Origin: Rathayibacter sp. Leaf185
Lineage (GTDB): Bacteria; Actinomycetota; Actinomycetes; Actinomycetales; Microbacteriaceae
Length of the DNA stretch: 64,000 bases
NCBI RefSeq assembly: GCF_001423885.1
Contig: NZ_LMPP01000003.1
Span: 347,027-411,026 of the forward strand
Reading direction: 5' to 3'
Shown here in pieces: positions 8,690 to 20,034 of the stretch. Made by a program: the position numbers and the translations under genes. Positions within the stretch are counted from its first letter, which is position 1; every line of letters begins with the position of its first letter. Below the pieces are notes generated by a model that searched no databases, had not been told where the DNA came from, and worked only from the letters and a program-made list of their open reading frames with translations.

Positions 8690-10204
8690 TCAGTGCGCGA
8701 TCACCGGCTCCGCTCCGGCGGTCGGGCTGATCGCGTCCGACTTCCGGCGGAACAGCAGCACCGACAGCACCGCGCCGAGGGCGAAGAAGCCGGCGCCCCA
8801 GCCGTACGCCACCGCGTAGCTCTGCACGGCCGCCTCCGCCGCCGTGGCCGCTGTCGCCGGGGTGTGCGAGGCGAGGTAGTCGGTGACCGCGGTGGCCGCG
8901 AGCGTGTTCAGCAGCGCCGTGCCGATCGATCCGCCGACCTGCTGGCTGGTGTTGACCATCGCCGAGGCGACTCCGGCGAAGCGCATGTCGACTCCGCGGG
9001 TCGCCGTCTGCATCGAGCCGGGCATGATCGAGCCCATGGCGAAGCCGAGCACCATTAGTGCGGGCAGCACGTCGGCGGCGTACGCGCTGTCGAGGTCGAG
9101 GCGGGTGAGCAGCAGCATTCCGATCACGCCGAGCACCATGCCGAACGGCACCATGATCTTCGGCCCGAAGCGGGGCAGCAGGAGGTTCGTCGAGAGCTGG
9201 GCGGCGAGCACCAGCATCCCGATCATCGGGAGGAAGGACAGACCGGTCTGGATCGGCGAGTAGCCCAGCGACACCTGCAGGAAGTAGGTGACGAACAGGA
9301 AGATCCCGAACATCCCCGCTCCCGCGATCAGCACCGACAGGTAGGCGGCGCCGCGGTCGCGGTCGAGCACGATATGCAGCGGCAGCAGCGGGTGCTCGGT
9401 GGTGCGCTGGCGCTGCACGAAGCCGACCAGCAGCACCACGGAGGCGGCGAGCGGCACCCAGGTCATCGGCGAGTCCCAGCCGTCGGTCTCGGCGTTGGCG
9501 AAGCCGAACACCAGGCCGAACAGCGCGGCCGAGACCAGGATCGTGCCCGGCACGTCGAGCCTCGGGCGGGGCCCGGTGCGGTCGATGGCCGGGACGAAGA
9601 CGATCGCGCCGATCACCGCGACGACCGCGATGATCACGTTGATGTAGAGGTTCCAGCGCCAGTCGAAGCTCTCGGTGAGCACGCCGCCGAGGAGGAGGCC
9701 GACGGCGCCGCCGGCTCCCGCGATCGCGCCGAAGACGCCGAACGCGCGCGCCCGCTCCTTCGGCACGGTGAAGGTCGTGGTGAGCACCGCGAGCGCGGTC
9801 GGGGCGAGCAGAGCGCCGAAGACGCCCTGAAGGGCGCGGGCCGCGATCAGCAGCTCGAAGTTCGGCGCGGCGCCACCCAGGGCGGAGGCGATGGCGAAGC
9901 CGATCAGGCCGATGATGAAGGTGCGCTTGCGGCCGATGAGGTCGGAGAGGCGGCCGCCGAGCAGCAGGAGGCTGCCGAAGGCGAGCGAGTAGGCGGTGAC
10001 CACCCACTGGCGGTCACCGTCCGAGAAGCCGAGGTCGGCCTGGGCGGCGGGGAGGGCGATGTTCACGACGGTCGAGTCGAGCACGACCATGAGCTGGGCG
10101 AGTCCGACGGCGACGAGCGTCCACCATCGGCGGTTCGAGGGGGCCGGGACCGCGGGGGCGGTGACTACCGGCAGGGAGGAGGTCTGCGACATGGAGGCGA
10201 CCAT
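8690..10204 (-). CDS. DHA2-family MFS drug exporter (EmrB/QacA type)
   Basis: The 504-residue proton-coupled multidrug exporter is predicted to have 14 TM helices. Family motifs are visible: LDSTVVNIALPAAQADL in TM1 (motif D1), GGRLSDLIGRKRTFIIGL in the loop 2-3 (motif A), and the GAIAGAGGAVGLLLGG antiporter motif in TM5. ATG 10204 has a GGAG sequence 8 nt upstream. It is divergent from a TetR regulator, with a palindromic operator candidate covering the Shine-Dalgarno region, the classic arrangement for a drug-inducible pump. The substrate is unknown. Confidence 0.9.
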   Translation of the reverse strand: MVASMSQTSSLPVVTAPAVPAPSNRRWWTLVAVGLAQLMVVLDSTVVNIALPAAQADLGFSDGDRQWVVTAYSLAFGSLLLLGGRLSDLIGRKRTFIIGLIGFAIASALGGAAPNFELLIAARALQGVFGALLAPTALAVLTTTFTVPKERARAFGVFGAIAGAGGAVGLLLGGVLTESFDWRWNLYINVIIAVVAVIGAIVFVPAIDRTGPRPRLDVPGTILVSAALFGLVFGFANAETDGWDSPMTWVPLAASVVLLVGFVQRQRTTEHPLLPLHIVLDRDRGAAYLSVLIAGAGMFGIFLFVTYFLQVSLGYSPIQTGLSFLPMIGMLVLAAQLSTNLLLPRFGPKIMVPFGMVLGVIGMLLLTRLDLDSAYAADVLPALMVLGFAMGSIMPGSMQTATRGVDMRFAGVASAMVNTSQQVGGSIGTALLNTLAATAVTDYLASHTPATAATAAEAAVQSYAVAYGWGAGFFALGAVLSVLLFRRKSDAISPTAGAEPVIAH

Positions 10205-10207
10205 ATA

Positions 10208-10225
10208 CGAGACTCCGGAGTTTCG
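10208..10225. promoter_or_regulatory. 18-bp palindrome between exporter and TetR gene (operator)
   Basis: CGAGACTCCGGAGTTTCG is symmetric at all but one base pair, with the core ACTCCGGAGT. It overlaps the ribosome-binding region of the exporter gene and lies about 80 bp upstream of the divergent TetR gene. It is the best candidate binding site for that TetR protein. Confidence 0.6.
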
Positions 10226-10304
10226 GAACTGCCCGGTTCAGTATTCGTCGTAGAATTCACGTGGCCGTCACACGGGCGGCCTCCGATCGACAGGAGACGC
10301 CGCG

Positions 10305-10940
10305 ATGATGCCGCCCCCTCCCCCGACCATCGACTCCGACGCCCCCGCGCGTCCGGGTCGCCGCCGCGACCCGAGCCGCGACGTCGAGATCCTCACCGCG
10401 GCCCTCGACGTGCTCGCCGAGACCGGCTACGACGGCATGACCATCGACATGGTCGCCTCGCGGGCCCGTGCCGGCAAGGCCACGCTCTACCGCCGCTGGG
10501 ACTCGAAGGCCGAGCTCGTGGTCGAGGCGCTCGCCTGCATGAAGGGCGCCGATCTCACGGAGGCGGCGCTCCCCGACACCGGCACGCTCCGCGGCGACCT
10601 CGTCGCCCTGATCAAGCCCCGCACGATGGAGGACGCCGAGCGCAAGCTCCAGATCATGGCCGGTGTCGTCGCCATGATCTCCAAGTCGCCCGACCTCTCG
10701 GACGCCGTGCGGGCCGCGATCGTCGAGCCGCGCGCGCGGGCGAACAGCTTCCTCCTGCGCCGCGCGATCGCCCGCGGCGAGATCGCACCGGACGTCGACG
10801 TCGAGATGGTCGCGCTGATCTCCCCGTCGATGGTCGCCTACCGCGTGCTGCTGCTGCGCGAGCCGATCGACCGCGACTACCTGGTGTCGCTGATCGACGA
10901 GATAGTGATGCCCGCGGTGGGGCTGCGCGGGGGGATCTGA
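10305..10940 (+). CDS. TetR-family regulator of the divergent exporter
   Basis: The 211-residue protein has an N-terminal TetR HTH (about residues 24-75) with YDGMTIDMVASRARAGKATLYRRW and an all-helical ligand-binding domain. The C-terminal half resembles the TetR_C_11 type often paired with MFS pumps. ATG 10305 has AGGAG 9 nt upstream. It is probably the repressor of the DHA2 exporter and of itself. Confidence 0.88.
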   Translation: MMPPPPPTIDSDAPARPGRRRDPSRDVEILTAALDVLAETGYDGMTIDMVASRARAGKATLYRRWDSKAELVVEALACMKGADLTEAALPDTGTLRGDLVALIKPRTMEDAERKLQIMAGVVAMISKSPDLSDAVRAAIVEPRARANSFLLRRAIARGEIAPDVDVEMVALISPSMVAYRVLLLREPIDRDYLVSLIDEIVMPAVGLRGGI

Positions 10941-11006
10941 CAGGCGGATCGCTAGTCGCCCAGCTCGAGAAGGAGTTTCCCGGGGAGGGCGCGGTGCGGC
11001 CGGACG

Positions 11007-11046
11007 GGCGAAGGCCCGCCTCCGGTCGTGGAAGCGGGCCTTCGCC
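11007..11046. terminator. Bidirectional terminator between convergent TetR and lectin genes
   Basis: A perfect 13-bp stem, GGCGAAGGCCCGC with its complement, has a 14-nt loop and lies between the convergent ends at 10940 and 11058. Confidence 0.8.
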
Positions 11047-11057
11047 GAAGCCGTTCC

Positions 11058-14670
<3,613 letters not shown>

Positions 14671-14683
14671 CACGCTGCACGCC

Positions 14684-14735
14684 GGAAGCCCCCGCGCACG
14701 CCCGTCCTCGAGATCGGGCGTGCACGGGGGCTTCC
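14684..14735 (+). terminator. argG terminator
   Basis: A 20-21 bp stem with one mismatch (arm beginning GGAAGCCCCCG) and a 10-nt loop begins 13 nt after the argG stop. Confidence 0.85.
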
Positions 14736-14754
14736 TCCGTGCACGCCGCGTCGT

Positions 14755-14825
14755 CGGCTCGCGTGAACCCGTTCGGCTCGCACGAATCGCCGGTTTCCGC
14801 GGGTCGAACCCGGTTCGGCGAGCCG
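14755..14825. repeat. 71-bp palindromic intergenic element, copy 1
   Basis: This nested inverted repeat begins CGGCTCGC and ends GGCGAGCCG, with inner arms GTTCGGCTCGC and GCGGGTCGAAC. It lies between the convergent argG and TetR genes. A second 71-bp copy with the same ends is at 49791-49861, also between convergent genes. Confidence 0.65.
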
Positions 14826-14833
14826 GAGGTGCG

Positions 14834-15424
14834 TCAGGACGCGTGCGGCGCCCGCACCAGCGCCAGCGCCGCGTCGACCGTCGCCACCGACTGCGCGGAG
14901 TCGACACGCGCCAGCACCAGCGCAGCGACCAGCAGCGACACCAGCACGTCGGCCTGCTGCGCTAGCCACCCGGAGGAGGCGCTCGGCCAGCGCGACGCCG
15001 CCCCCGCCCGCATCGCGGCCAGCAGCTCGGCCCGGTAGTCGGCGATCACCTCGCGCACGGCGTCGTCGCGCGCGATCGGCGCGCCCGCCGCGTTCAGCAG
15101 CAGGCAGCCGCTCCGCGCCGAGATCGACGCCGCGTCGGCGAGGGCGCCTCGCAGCCCCGTGAAGTAGTCCTCGAGCGCTCCGAAGTCGACGGTCTCCGTC
15201 ACCAGAGGCGCCAGCCGCGGTCGCACCACCTCGTCGAGGTAGCTCTGCACCGCCGCGTCGAACAGCCCGCGCTTGCTGCCGAACGCGTGGTAGAGGCTCG
15301 ATCGGCCGACGCCGGTCGCCGTCTCGAGCTCGGGCAGCGACGCCTCCTCGAAGCCCCGCTCCCAGAACACGGCGCGCGCGGCGCGGACGACCGCCCCGGT
15401 CTCGAAGCCCTGCAGCCGACCCAT
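14834..15424 (-). CDS. TetR-family regulator (AcrR-like)
   Basis: The 196-residue protein has a TetR HTH at about residues 10-58 (ASLPELETATGVGRSSLYHAFGSKRGLF) and a C-terminal domain of the type found in quinone/electrophile-responsive TetR proteins. It is divergent from the DUF1304 and NADP-oxidoreductase genes and shares with them a 74-bp promoter region containing a TTGTGTAA palindrome, so it most likely represses both itself and them. Confidence 0.88.
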   Translation of the reverse strand: MGRLQGFETGAVVRAARAVFWERGFEEASLPELETATGVGRSSLYHAFGSKRGLFDAAVQSYLDEVVRPRLAPLVTETVDFGALEDYFTGLRGALADAASISARSGCLLLNAAGAPIARDDAVREVIADYRAELLAAMRAGAASRWPSASSGWLAQQADVLVSLLVAALVLARVDSAQSVATVDAALALVRAPHAS

Positions 15425-15437
15425 CGCGCCTCCCTGG

Positions 15438-15483
15438 TTGTGTAACGCTCGATCCAGTATATTGTGGACCAGCCATTACACAA
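15438..15483. promoter_or_regulatory. Overlapping divergent promoters with TTGTGTAA/TTACACAA operator
   Basis: Perfect 8-bp arms lie at 15438-15445 and 15476-15483. On the minus strand, TTGTGT (-35) and TATACT (-10) are 16 nt apart and serve the TetR gene. On the plus strand, TATATT (15458-15463) can serve the DUF1304 gene. Each operator arm therefore covers one -35 region. AT-rich sequence in an otherwise GC-rich region marks this as a real control site. Confidence 0.7.
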
Positions 15484-15498
15484 TCAGGAGGCTCTCCC

Positions 15499-15888
15499 GT
15501 GATCGTCATCGGACTCGTGCTCGCGGCCCTCGCCGCGCTGCTGCACGTCTACATCTTCGTGCTCGAGTCGCTCCTCTGGACGACTCCGCGGGCCCGCACC
15601 ACCTTCGGCACGAGTGCGGGCGAAGCCGAGGCGACCAGGGAGCTCGCGTTCAACCAGGGCTTCTACAACCTGTTCCTCGCGATCGTGACGATCGTCGGAG
15701 TCGTGACGCTCGCCTCCGGAGCCACCGCCGTCGGCGCCGCGCTGGTCTTCACCGGCACCGGCTCGATGGTCGGGGCCGCGCTGGTCCTGCTGCTCTCCTC
15801 CCCCGCGAAGCGCCGCGCCGCGCTGACCCAGATGGCTCCGGGTCTGCTCGCGGTGATCGCGCTCGCGATCGGCCTCGCCGCCTCCTGA
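15499..15888 (+). CDS. DUF1304 small membrane protein
   Basis: The 129-residue protein has four predicted TM helices, and its N-terminus HVYIFVLESLLW together with AFNQGFYNLFLA marks the DUF1304 family. Function is unknown; in many bacteria it sits near quinone or aldehyde reductases. GTG 15499 is chosen from AGGAGG 7 nt upstream. It is the first gene of a two-gene operon with the oxidoreductase that starts 26 nt after its stop. Confidence 0.85.
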   Translation: MIVIGLVLAALAALLHVYIFVLESLLWTTPRARTTFGTSAGEAEATRELAFNQGFYNLFLAIVTIVGVVTLASGATAVGAALVFTGTGSMVGAALVLLLSSPAKRRAALTQMAPGLLAVIALAIGLAAS

Positions 15889-15914
15889 ACCGCCGCCCCA
15901 CCCCGAAAGGCCTC

Positions 15915-16919
15915 ATGATCACCAGCACTCAGATCCAGCTCGTCCGCCGCCCCGACGGCTGGCCCGTCGCCGACGACTTCCGCACCGCTCAGGTGCACTA
16001 CGACGAGCCGGCCGACGGCGAGGTCCGCGTCGCGAACGCGTTCCTCTCGGTCGACCCCTACATGCGCGGCCGCATGAACGACGTCAAGAGCTACACGCCG
16101 CCCTACACGCTCGGCGAGACCATGACCGGAGGCGCGATCGGCCGCGTGACCGCCTCCGCCGACCCGTCGATCCCGGTCGGCAGCGTCGTGCTGCACCAGC
16201 TCGGCTGGCGCGACATCGCGCAGGCTCCCGCGTCGCAGTTCCGTGTCGTCGACGAGATCCCCGGGGTGCCGCTGTCGCTCCGGCTCGGCATCCTCGGCAT
16301 GACCGGGCTCACCGCCTACGTCGGCCTCACCGCGATCGCGGGCATGAAGGAGGGCGACACCGTCTTCGTCTCGGGCGCCGCGGGAGCCGTCGGCTCGGCC
16401 GCCGGGCAGATCGCGCGCCTGCTGGGAGCGTCCCGGGTGATCGGATCCGCGGGCTCCGCCGAGAAGGTCGCTCTGCTCACCGAGAAGTACGGCTACGACG
16501 CCGCGTTCGACTACCACGCGGGCCCCGTGCGCCAGCAGCTCGCCGCGGCGGCACCCGACGGCATCGACGTCTACTTCGACAACGTCGGAGGCGACCACCT
16601 CGAGGCCGCGCTCGACGCGTTCCGCGACGGCGGGCGGGCGGCGCTCTGCGGTGCCATCGCCGGCTACAACAGCGCCCAGGCGTCGGCCGGCCCCGACAAC
16701 ATGTCGAACATCATCACGCGCGGGCTCACCCTCCGCGGCTTCACGCTGAGCGGCTACCTCGACCACGCGCCGGAGTTCAATCGGCTCATGTCGGGCTGGT
16801 TCGCCGAGGGCAGCATCGCCTACGACGAGACGGTCGTCGACGGCATCGAGAACGCGGTCGACGCGTTCCTCTCGATGATGCGCGGCGCCAACACCGGCAA
16901 GATGGTCGTCCGCCTCTAG
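15915..16919 (+). CDS. NADP-dependent medium-chain reductase (CurA/PTGR-like)
   Basis: The 334-residue protein belongs to the zinc-free MDR subgroup of leukotriene B4 12-hydroxydehydrogenase/curcumin reductase enzymes, which reduce alpha,beta-unsaturated ketones and aldehydes with NADPH. Marks are SVDPYMRGRMND near the N-terminus, the dinucleotide motif SGAAGAVGSAAGQIARLLG (about residues 152-170) and DVYFDNVGGDHLEAAL. ATG 15915 is preceded by AAAGG. Its context, with a TetR switch and a DUF1304 gene, suggests an electrophile or quinone stress response. The exact substrate is unknown. Confidence 0.88.
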   Translation: MITSTQIQLVRRPDGWPVADDFRTAQVHYDEPADGEVRVANAFLSVDPYMRGRMNDVKSYTPPYTLGETMTGGAIGRVTASADPSIPVGSVVLHQLGWRDIAQAPASQFRVVDEIPGVPLSLRLGILGMTGLTAYVGLTAIAGMKEGDTVFVSGAAGAVGSAAGQIARLLGASRVIGSAGSAEKVALLTEKYGYDAAFDYHAGPVRQQLAAAAPDGIDVYFDNVGGDHLEAALDAFRDGGRAALCGAIAGYNSAQASAGPDNMSNIITRGLTLRGFTLSGYLDHAPEFNRLMSGWFAEGSIAYDETVVDGIENAVDAFLSMMRGANTGKMVVRL

Positions 16920-16929
16920 CGGTACGACC

Positions 16930-16995
16930 GAGGGAACCCCGGGCCGTCGAGACCGCCGCTGACAGCGGGCCCTCTCGACGGGCCGGGGTTCCCTC
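16930..16995. terminator. Bidirectional terminator between reductase and apnO
   Basis: A 23-bp stem with a single mismatch (arm GAGGGAACCCCGG...CGTCGAGA) and a 20-nt loop lies between convergent stops at 16919 and 17005. Confidence 0.85.
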
Positions 16996-17004
16996 GTTGC
17001 GGGA

Positions 17005-17892
17005 TCAGCGCTTGACGGCGTCGATCTTGAGCATCTTCGCGATGACCGAGTCGAGCTCGGAGTCGTCGAAGATCTTCTTCCAGTCGTCCTTGATGAGCGC
17101 CTCGCGGCCGTAGCCCATCGCGATGTGGCACGCCTCCGAGAAGGGGTTCGAGCCGCGCAGGCCGTTGGTGAGCGCGATCCAGGTGTGGCCGTAGAGCATG
17201 GCGCGGGCGGCCTCGTAGGGCACGCCGACCCCGTTCACGGTCTCCTCGAGCGCCTCCTTGAGGAACTCGCCGATCATGCAGGCGATGGTCTCGACCAGGG
17301 TCGGCTCGAGCACGGCGAGCTGCTTGACGGTGACCCAGTGCACCGCGATGACGGGGGCGTAGATCGTCGAGATGACGCCCTCCGCGATCGCACGCACGTC
17401 GTCGTCCGCCTCCTCGAGCGCCGCGACGACCTCCTGCGGGGCCGCGATGCCGCCGAACGTGTCGGCCCACTCCTCCGGAGTGGTGCGCTCGAGGAACACC
17501 GAGGGGTGGCACGGGTGCGCGACCGCGTAGTGGATGTCCTCGCGCTTCGCGAGCAGCCCGGCGTAGGCGGCCGCGGGGTCGAGCGTCAGGATGATCGCGC
17601 CCGACTTCATCTGCGGGATGACGTCCTCGGACACCGCGCCGAGCACGACGTCGGGGACCGCGAGGATGACGACGTCGGCGTTCGCGACGGCGTCCGGGGT
17701 CGAGGTGATCTCGCGGCCGGCCTCGCGGGTGCGCTCCTGGCCGGCGGGGGACGCCTCCGAGTAGAGGGCGGTGTAGGCGGACTTCTGCAGGTTGTTCGAG
17801 ACCCGCATGCCCATCTTGCCGCCGGCGCCGATGACGGCGACGGTGAGGGCGGGGGCGGCGGTGCCCGAGGTGGTGACGGTGGTGTCGGTCAT
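17005..17892 (-). CDS. apnO: D-apionate oxidoisomerase-like dehydrogenase
   Basis: The 295-residue enzyme has an N-terminal Rossmann fold (VAVIGAGGKMGMRVSNNL, about residues 17-34) and a C-terminal helical domain of the phosphogluconate-dehydrogenase-like type. This is the architecture of ApnO, which converts D-apionate to 3-oxo-isoapionate with NAD. Conserved HPCHPSVF and NGLRGSNPFSEACHIA segments lie in the second half. ATG 17892 overlaps the preceding gene stop (4 bp). It is the last gene of the five-gene block derI-lerI-oiaC-apnO with lerK upstream. ApnO assignment rests on family and on the neighbouring decarboxylase and erythrulose-phosphate genes; another acid-sugar oxidoreductase is possible. 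Confidence 0.7.
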   Translation of the reverse strand: MTDTTVTTSGTAAPALTVAVIGAGGKMGMRVSNNLQKSAYTALYSEASPAGQERTREAGREITSTPDAVANADVVILAVPDVVLGAVSEDVIPQMKSGAIILTLDPAAAYAGLLAKREDIHYAVAHPCHPSVFLERTTPEEWADTFGGIAAPQEVVAALEEADDDVRAIAEGVISTIYAPVIAVHWVTVKQLAVLEPTLVETIACMIGEFLKEALEETVNGVGVPYEAARAMLYGHTWIALTNGLRGSNPFSEACHIAMGYGREALIKDDWKKIFDDSELDSVIAKMLKIDAVKR

Positions 17893-18704
17893 GGGTTCCT
17901 TCTCCTGAGGTGAGCGAGGGTGGTGGCGGTCCACTCGGCTTCGAGCCGGGTGGTGACGAGTGCCTGGTCCGCGGCAGGGACGGTGTCCTGCCAGGGGAGC
18001 CAGAACTCGATGATCTGGTGGATGCCGCGGGCATCCGGGTCGAGCAGCGCGAGCATGCCGTCGTAGTCGAGGCGGCCGTCGCCGAGCGCCGTGCCGGTGT
18101 AGACGAAGCCGACCCAGCCGGGGTTGCGGCTGAAGTCGAAGTCCTTGACGTGCCAGTTGGCGACGTAGGGGGCGCAGAGCGCGGTCACGTCGGCCGGCAG
18201 CTCGAGGTTCGCGACGGTGTTCGCGGGGTCGAGGCAGATGCGGATCCGCGGGTCGTCCAACGTCTCGATGACGTCGACCAGCGCGGCGGTGGCGACCTGC
18301 TCGTAGGTCTCGAGCGCGAGCGTGACCCCGGCGGTCTCGAGGGCGGGGGCGATCTCGCGGAGGCGCCGCAGCGTCTCCTCGCGGTCCGGCCGGTCCTCCC
18401 CCGAGGTCCACATGCTGCGCAGCAGTGTCACGTCGAGCGCGGCGGCCAGGCGGAGGTAGCGCCGCAGGTGCTCGGGGTCGGTACCGCGGGTGCCGAGCTC
18501 GAGGGCGACGCCCTCGGCGGCGGCGAGTGCGCGCAGCGACTCGAGCCGCTCCGCGTCGAACTCCTCGATCACCGGCACGTCGCACAGCTGCAGCAGGCCG
18601 ACGCCGAGCGCCGCCGTCTCGCGCACCATGTCCTCGATGCCCAGCGGCTCGGGCACGCGGTCGGAGGAGCGCCAGAAGAAGGCGTAGCTGCTCAGCCCGA
18701 TCAC
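17889..18704 (-). CDS. oiaC: Xylose-isomerase-type TIM barrel, likely 3-oxo-isoapionate decarboxylase
   Basis: The 271-residue AP-endonuclease-2/xylose-isomerase-like TIM barrel shows the four metal-ligand segments of the fold: LALETYEQ (Glu), ICLDPANT (Asp), NWHVKDFD (His) and IIEFWLPW (Glu). OiaC of the oxidative apiose pathway belongs to this fold and makes L-erythrulose from 3-oxo-isoapionate. The next genes encode erythrulose-phosphate enzymes, which fits. GTG 18704 overlaps the lerI stop and its own stop overlaps apnO, giving tight coupling. A generic sugar isomerase/epimerase is the alternative. Confidence 0.68.
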   Translation of the reverse strand: MIGLSSYAFFWRSSDRVPEPLGIEDMVRETAALGVGLLQLCDVPVIEEFDAERLESLRALAAAEGVALELGTRGTDPEHLRRYLRLAAALDVTLLRSMWTSGEDRPDREETLRRLREIAPALETAGVTLALETYEQVATAALVDVIETLDDPRIRICLDPANTVANLELPADVTALCAPYVANWHVKDFDFSRNPGWVGFVYTGTALGDGRLDYDGMLALLDPDARGIHQIIEFWLPWQDTVPAADQALVTTRLEAEWTATTLAHLRRRNP

Positions 18705-19501
18705 GGTCTGGCCCCCGCGAGCACGTACGCCTCGTCGAGGATCGAGCGCACCGCCTCCGGATCGTGCGCGAAGCGCCCGAGGAAGAGCCCGGGCACGCGC
18801 CCCGCCAGTGCGGTGAGCAGGCCCGGCCCGGCGCTGCCGCCGTAGATCACGCGGCTGCCGGCCCGCCCCGGGAGCGCGGTGAGCGCCTCCTCGAGGGCCG
18901 TGACGACTCCGGCGATGAAGGCGGGCTCGGCGGGCTCGGGGGCGCCGATCGCCCACACCGGCTCGTACGCCGCGAGGATCGGGCCGAGAGCTCCGGCCTC
19001 ATCGCTCGTCTCGAGCGCGGAGGCGATCTGCGCGAGCACCAGCTCGACCGCGTCCTCGACACTGCCGCGCTCGGCCTCGCCGACGCAGAGCAACGGCACG
19101 AGGTCGTTCCGGAACGCGGCGGCGACCTTGAGGCGGATGCGCTCGTCGTCGTCGCCGAAGAGAGCTCGGCGCTCCGCGTGGCCGATCTCCACCAGCCGGC
19201 ACCCGACCTCGCGCAGCTCGGCACCGCTGACCTCGCCGGTGAACGCTCCCGCGTCCTCCCAGAACAGGTCCTGCGCGCCGAGGGCGATGCCCGCCTCCGC
19301 GGCGAGGGCGCCGACCGGCACGAGCGAGGGGAACGTCGGCACGACGAAGAGCTCGACGGCGCCGCTCGTGATCGCCGGATGCGTCCGCGCCAGCTCGGCG
19401 ACGCTGCGCGCCCAGTCGAGGGTGCGCGCGTGCCCGAAGTACATCTTCAGACTCACGCCGATCGTGAACGCCGGCGCGGGCCCCGCGGCCGTGGTCAGCA
19501 C
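18701..19501 (-). CDS. lerI: Triosephosphate-isomerase paralogue, likely L-erythrulose-1-phosphate isomerase
   Basis: The 266-residue TIM-family enzyme keeps the catalytic set: Lys in VSLKMYFG, His in EIGHAERR and Glu in [10 protein letters not shown], plus the phosphate-binding YGGSAGPG. Its sequence departs from housekeeping TpiA and its context is catabolic, matching LerI, which interconverts L-erythrulose 1-phosphate and D-erythrulose 4-phosphate. GTG 19501 overlaps the end of derI by 7 bp, and the stop overlaps oiaC. Housekeeping tpiA normally sits with gap-pgk, not here. Confidence 0.78.
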   Translation of the reverse strand: MLTTAAGPAPAFTIGVSLKMYFGHARTLDWARSVAELARTHPAITSGAVELFVVPTFPSLVPVGALAAEAGIALGAQDLFWEDAGAFTGEVSGAELREVGCRLVEIGHAERRALFGDDDERIRLKVAAAFRNDLVPLLCVGEAERGSVEDAVELVLAQIASALETSDEAGALGPILAAYEPVWAIGAPEPAEPAFIAGVVTALEEALTALPGRAGSRVIYGGSAGPGLLTALAGRVPGLFLGRFAHDPEAVRSILDEAYVLAGARP

Positions 19502-19986
19502 GACGCGGCGACCCCGTCGGCGGGGTGCCCGGCCTCGTACGCCTCGATGACCCGCACCTTCTCGGCGGAGGCGGAGGACGTGTCGAACTCGTAGCCCAGC
19601 CACTCCTTCGCGAGGCGGCGAGCCAGCTCGATACCGACGACGCGCTGGCCCATGCAGAGCACCTGTGCGTCGTTCGAGAGGATCGAGCGCTCGACCGAGA
19701 ACGAGTCGTGCGCAGTGACGGCGCGGATGCCGGCGACCTTGTTCGCGGCGATCGCGACTCCGAGCCCCGTGCCGCAGATCAGGATCGCGCGGTCGGCCTC
19801 GCCGCGGGCCACCATCTCGGCGGCCGCGATGGCGACGCTCGGGTAGGGGGTGTGCGACTCGGCGTCGACGCCCACGTCGACCAGGCTCACGACGCGCGGG
19901 TCCTTCTCGAGGTCGGCCTTGATGATCTGCTTGTAGTCGAAGCCGGCGTCGTCGGAGCCGACGACCAGGCGGAACGGTGCGCTCAT
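19495..19986 (-). CDS. derI: RpiB/LacAB-family isomerase, likely D-erythrulose-4-phosphate isomerase
   Basis: The 163-residue protein is of the RpiB fold. It has [10 protein letters not shown] at the N-terminus, [10 protein letters not shown], the active-site [13 protein letters not shown] (Cys about 71) and VTAHDSFS (His). DerI enzymes are RpiB paralogues making D-erythrose 4-phosphate, the entry point to the pentose phosphate pathway. ATG 19986 has GAGGAG upstream and a 43-nt leader after the TAGCGT promoter that overlaps the end of lerK. Ribose-5-phosphate isomerase activity cannot be excluded. Confidence 0.8.
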   Translation of the reverse strand: MSAPFRLVVGSDDAGFDYKQIIKADLEKDPRVVSLVDVGVDAESHTPYPSVAIAAAEMVARGEADRAILICGTGLGVAIAANKVAGIRAVTAHDSFSVERSILSNDAQVLCMGQRVVGIELARRLAKEWLGYEFDTSSASAEKVRVIEAYEAGHPADGVAASC

Positions 19987-20028
19987 GAGTGTTCTCCTCG
20001 TGCTGTTCTGAAAAGGGGGGCGGTATCG

Positions 20029-20034
20029 ACGCTA
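20029..20034 (-). promoter_or_regulatory. -10 box of derI operon overlapping the lerK stop codon
   Basis: The minus-strand TAGCGT uses the lerK stop TAG as its first three bases. It sits 43 nt upstream of derI, so derI-lerI-oiaC-apnO may also be transcribed separately from lerK. Confidence 0.45.

Noticed and set aside
17005..17892. 6-phosphogluconate dehydrogenase or ketopantoate reductase
   Set aside because: Only the C-terminal domain type resembles 6PGDH; the length (295) and the operon favour ApnO-like activity.
18701..19501. Housekeeping tpiA and rpiB
   Set aside because: Tight coupling to a DhaKL kinase and acid-sugar enzymes, and absence of gap/pgk, point to the LerI/DerI paralogues.
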